A stretch of DNA of 15,550 nucleotides, from assembly GCA_036244855.1 (NCBI GenBank), contig BQKZ01006890.1, forward strand, positions 1-15,550. Direction: 5' to 3'. The notes under the pieces were generated by a model. The model ran no database searches. It was not told the DNA's origin and worked only from the letters and a program-made list of their open reading frames with translations. The DNA comes from Temnopleurus reevesii. Lineage: Eukaryota > Echinodermata > Echinoidea > Temnopleuroida > Temnopleuridae. Below, one piece after another: positions 15,549-15,550 of this stretch. The translations under genes and the position numbers were made by a program. How positions within the stretch are numbered: position 1 is the stretch's first letter; every line of letters starts with the position of its first letter.

Positions 15549-15550
15549 GC

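Overview
The window is eukaryotic, compact-intron, AT-rich DNA crowded with short inverted-repeat transposons, microsatellites and low-complexity tracts. It contains one gene I can reconstruct with confidence, on the minus strand: an orthologue of AKIP1 (A-kinase-interacting protein 1, BCA3). The repeat style, the Crypton-type recombinase exon and the AKIP1 orthologue suggest a marine invertebrate deuterostome. A sea urchin or another echinoderm is my best guess, but that part is inference.

Layout. 1-2700: no recognisable gene; three copies of one inverted-repeat element (98-271, 780-955, 2535-2664), a 23-base C run and simple repeats. 2700-4750: purine-rich degenerate DNA, a probable retroposon tail, then a (GA)n tract and a (CT)n tract standing on either side of a diverged inverted-repeat element. 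4800-6530: a small TIR element, a weak candidate terminal exon on the minus strand (5383-5457), and the first copy of a ~610-bp TTAA-flanked element (5923-6531). 6817-6892: not genomic. It is an N, then a 38-base copy of sequence at 9863-9900, then a perfect Nextera mate-pair junction adapter. 7618-8240: tandem ~188-bp repeats in the presumed 3' UTR of AKIP1.

8192-13908 (minus strand): AKIP1. Six coding segments (13897-13908, 11844-11972, 10292-10333, 9954-10034, 9368-9475, 8192-8332) have splice-consistent ends, all in phase 0, and together give 170 residues, against about 210 in human. The introns carry many elements: a Crypton-like tyrosine-recombinase N-terminal exon in antisense orientation (11186-11416), several MITEs, and a five-unit tandem array (11886-12747). 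That array duplicates the 3' splice site of exon 2 and the first part of the exon, and each unit carries its own pyrimidine tract (expanded to microsatellite length in units 1 and 2). Upstream of AKIP1 (14164-15131) a LINE reverse-transcriptase remnant is abutted by two TTAA-flanked elements that share a TTAA. The right edge (15329-15550) could be the 3' end of another minus-strand gene.

The most unusual points are the partial tandem duplication of both the first large exon and the last exon of AKIP1, the CRE-bearing TTAA element family, and the sequencing-library artefact, which shows that the assembly is wrong at 6817-6892.
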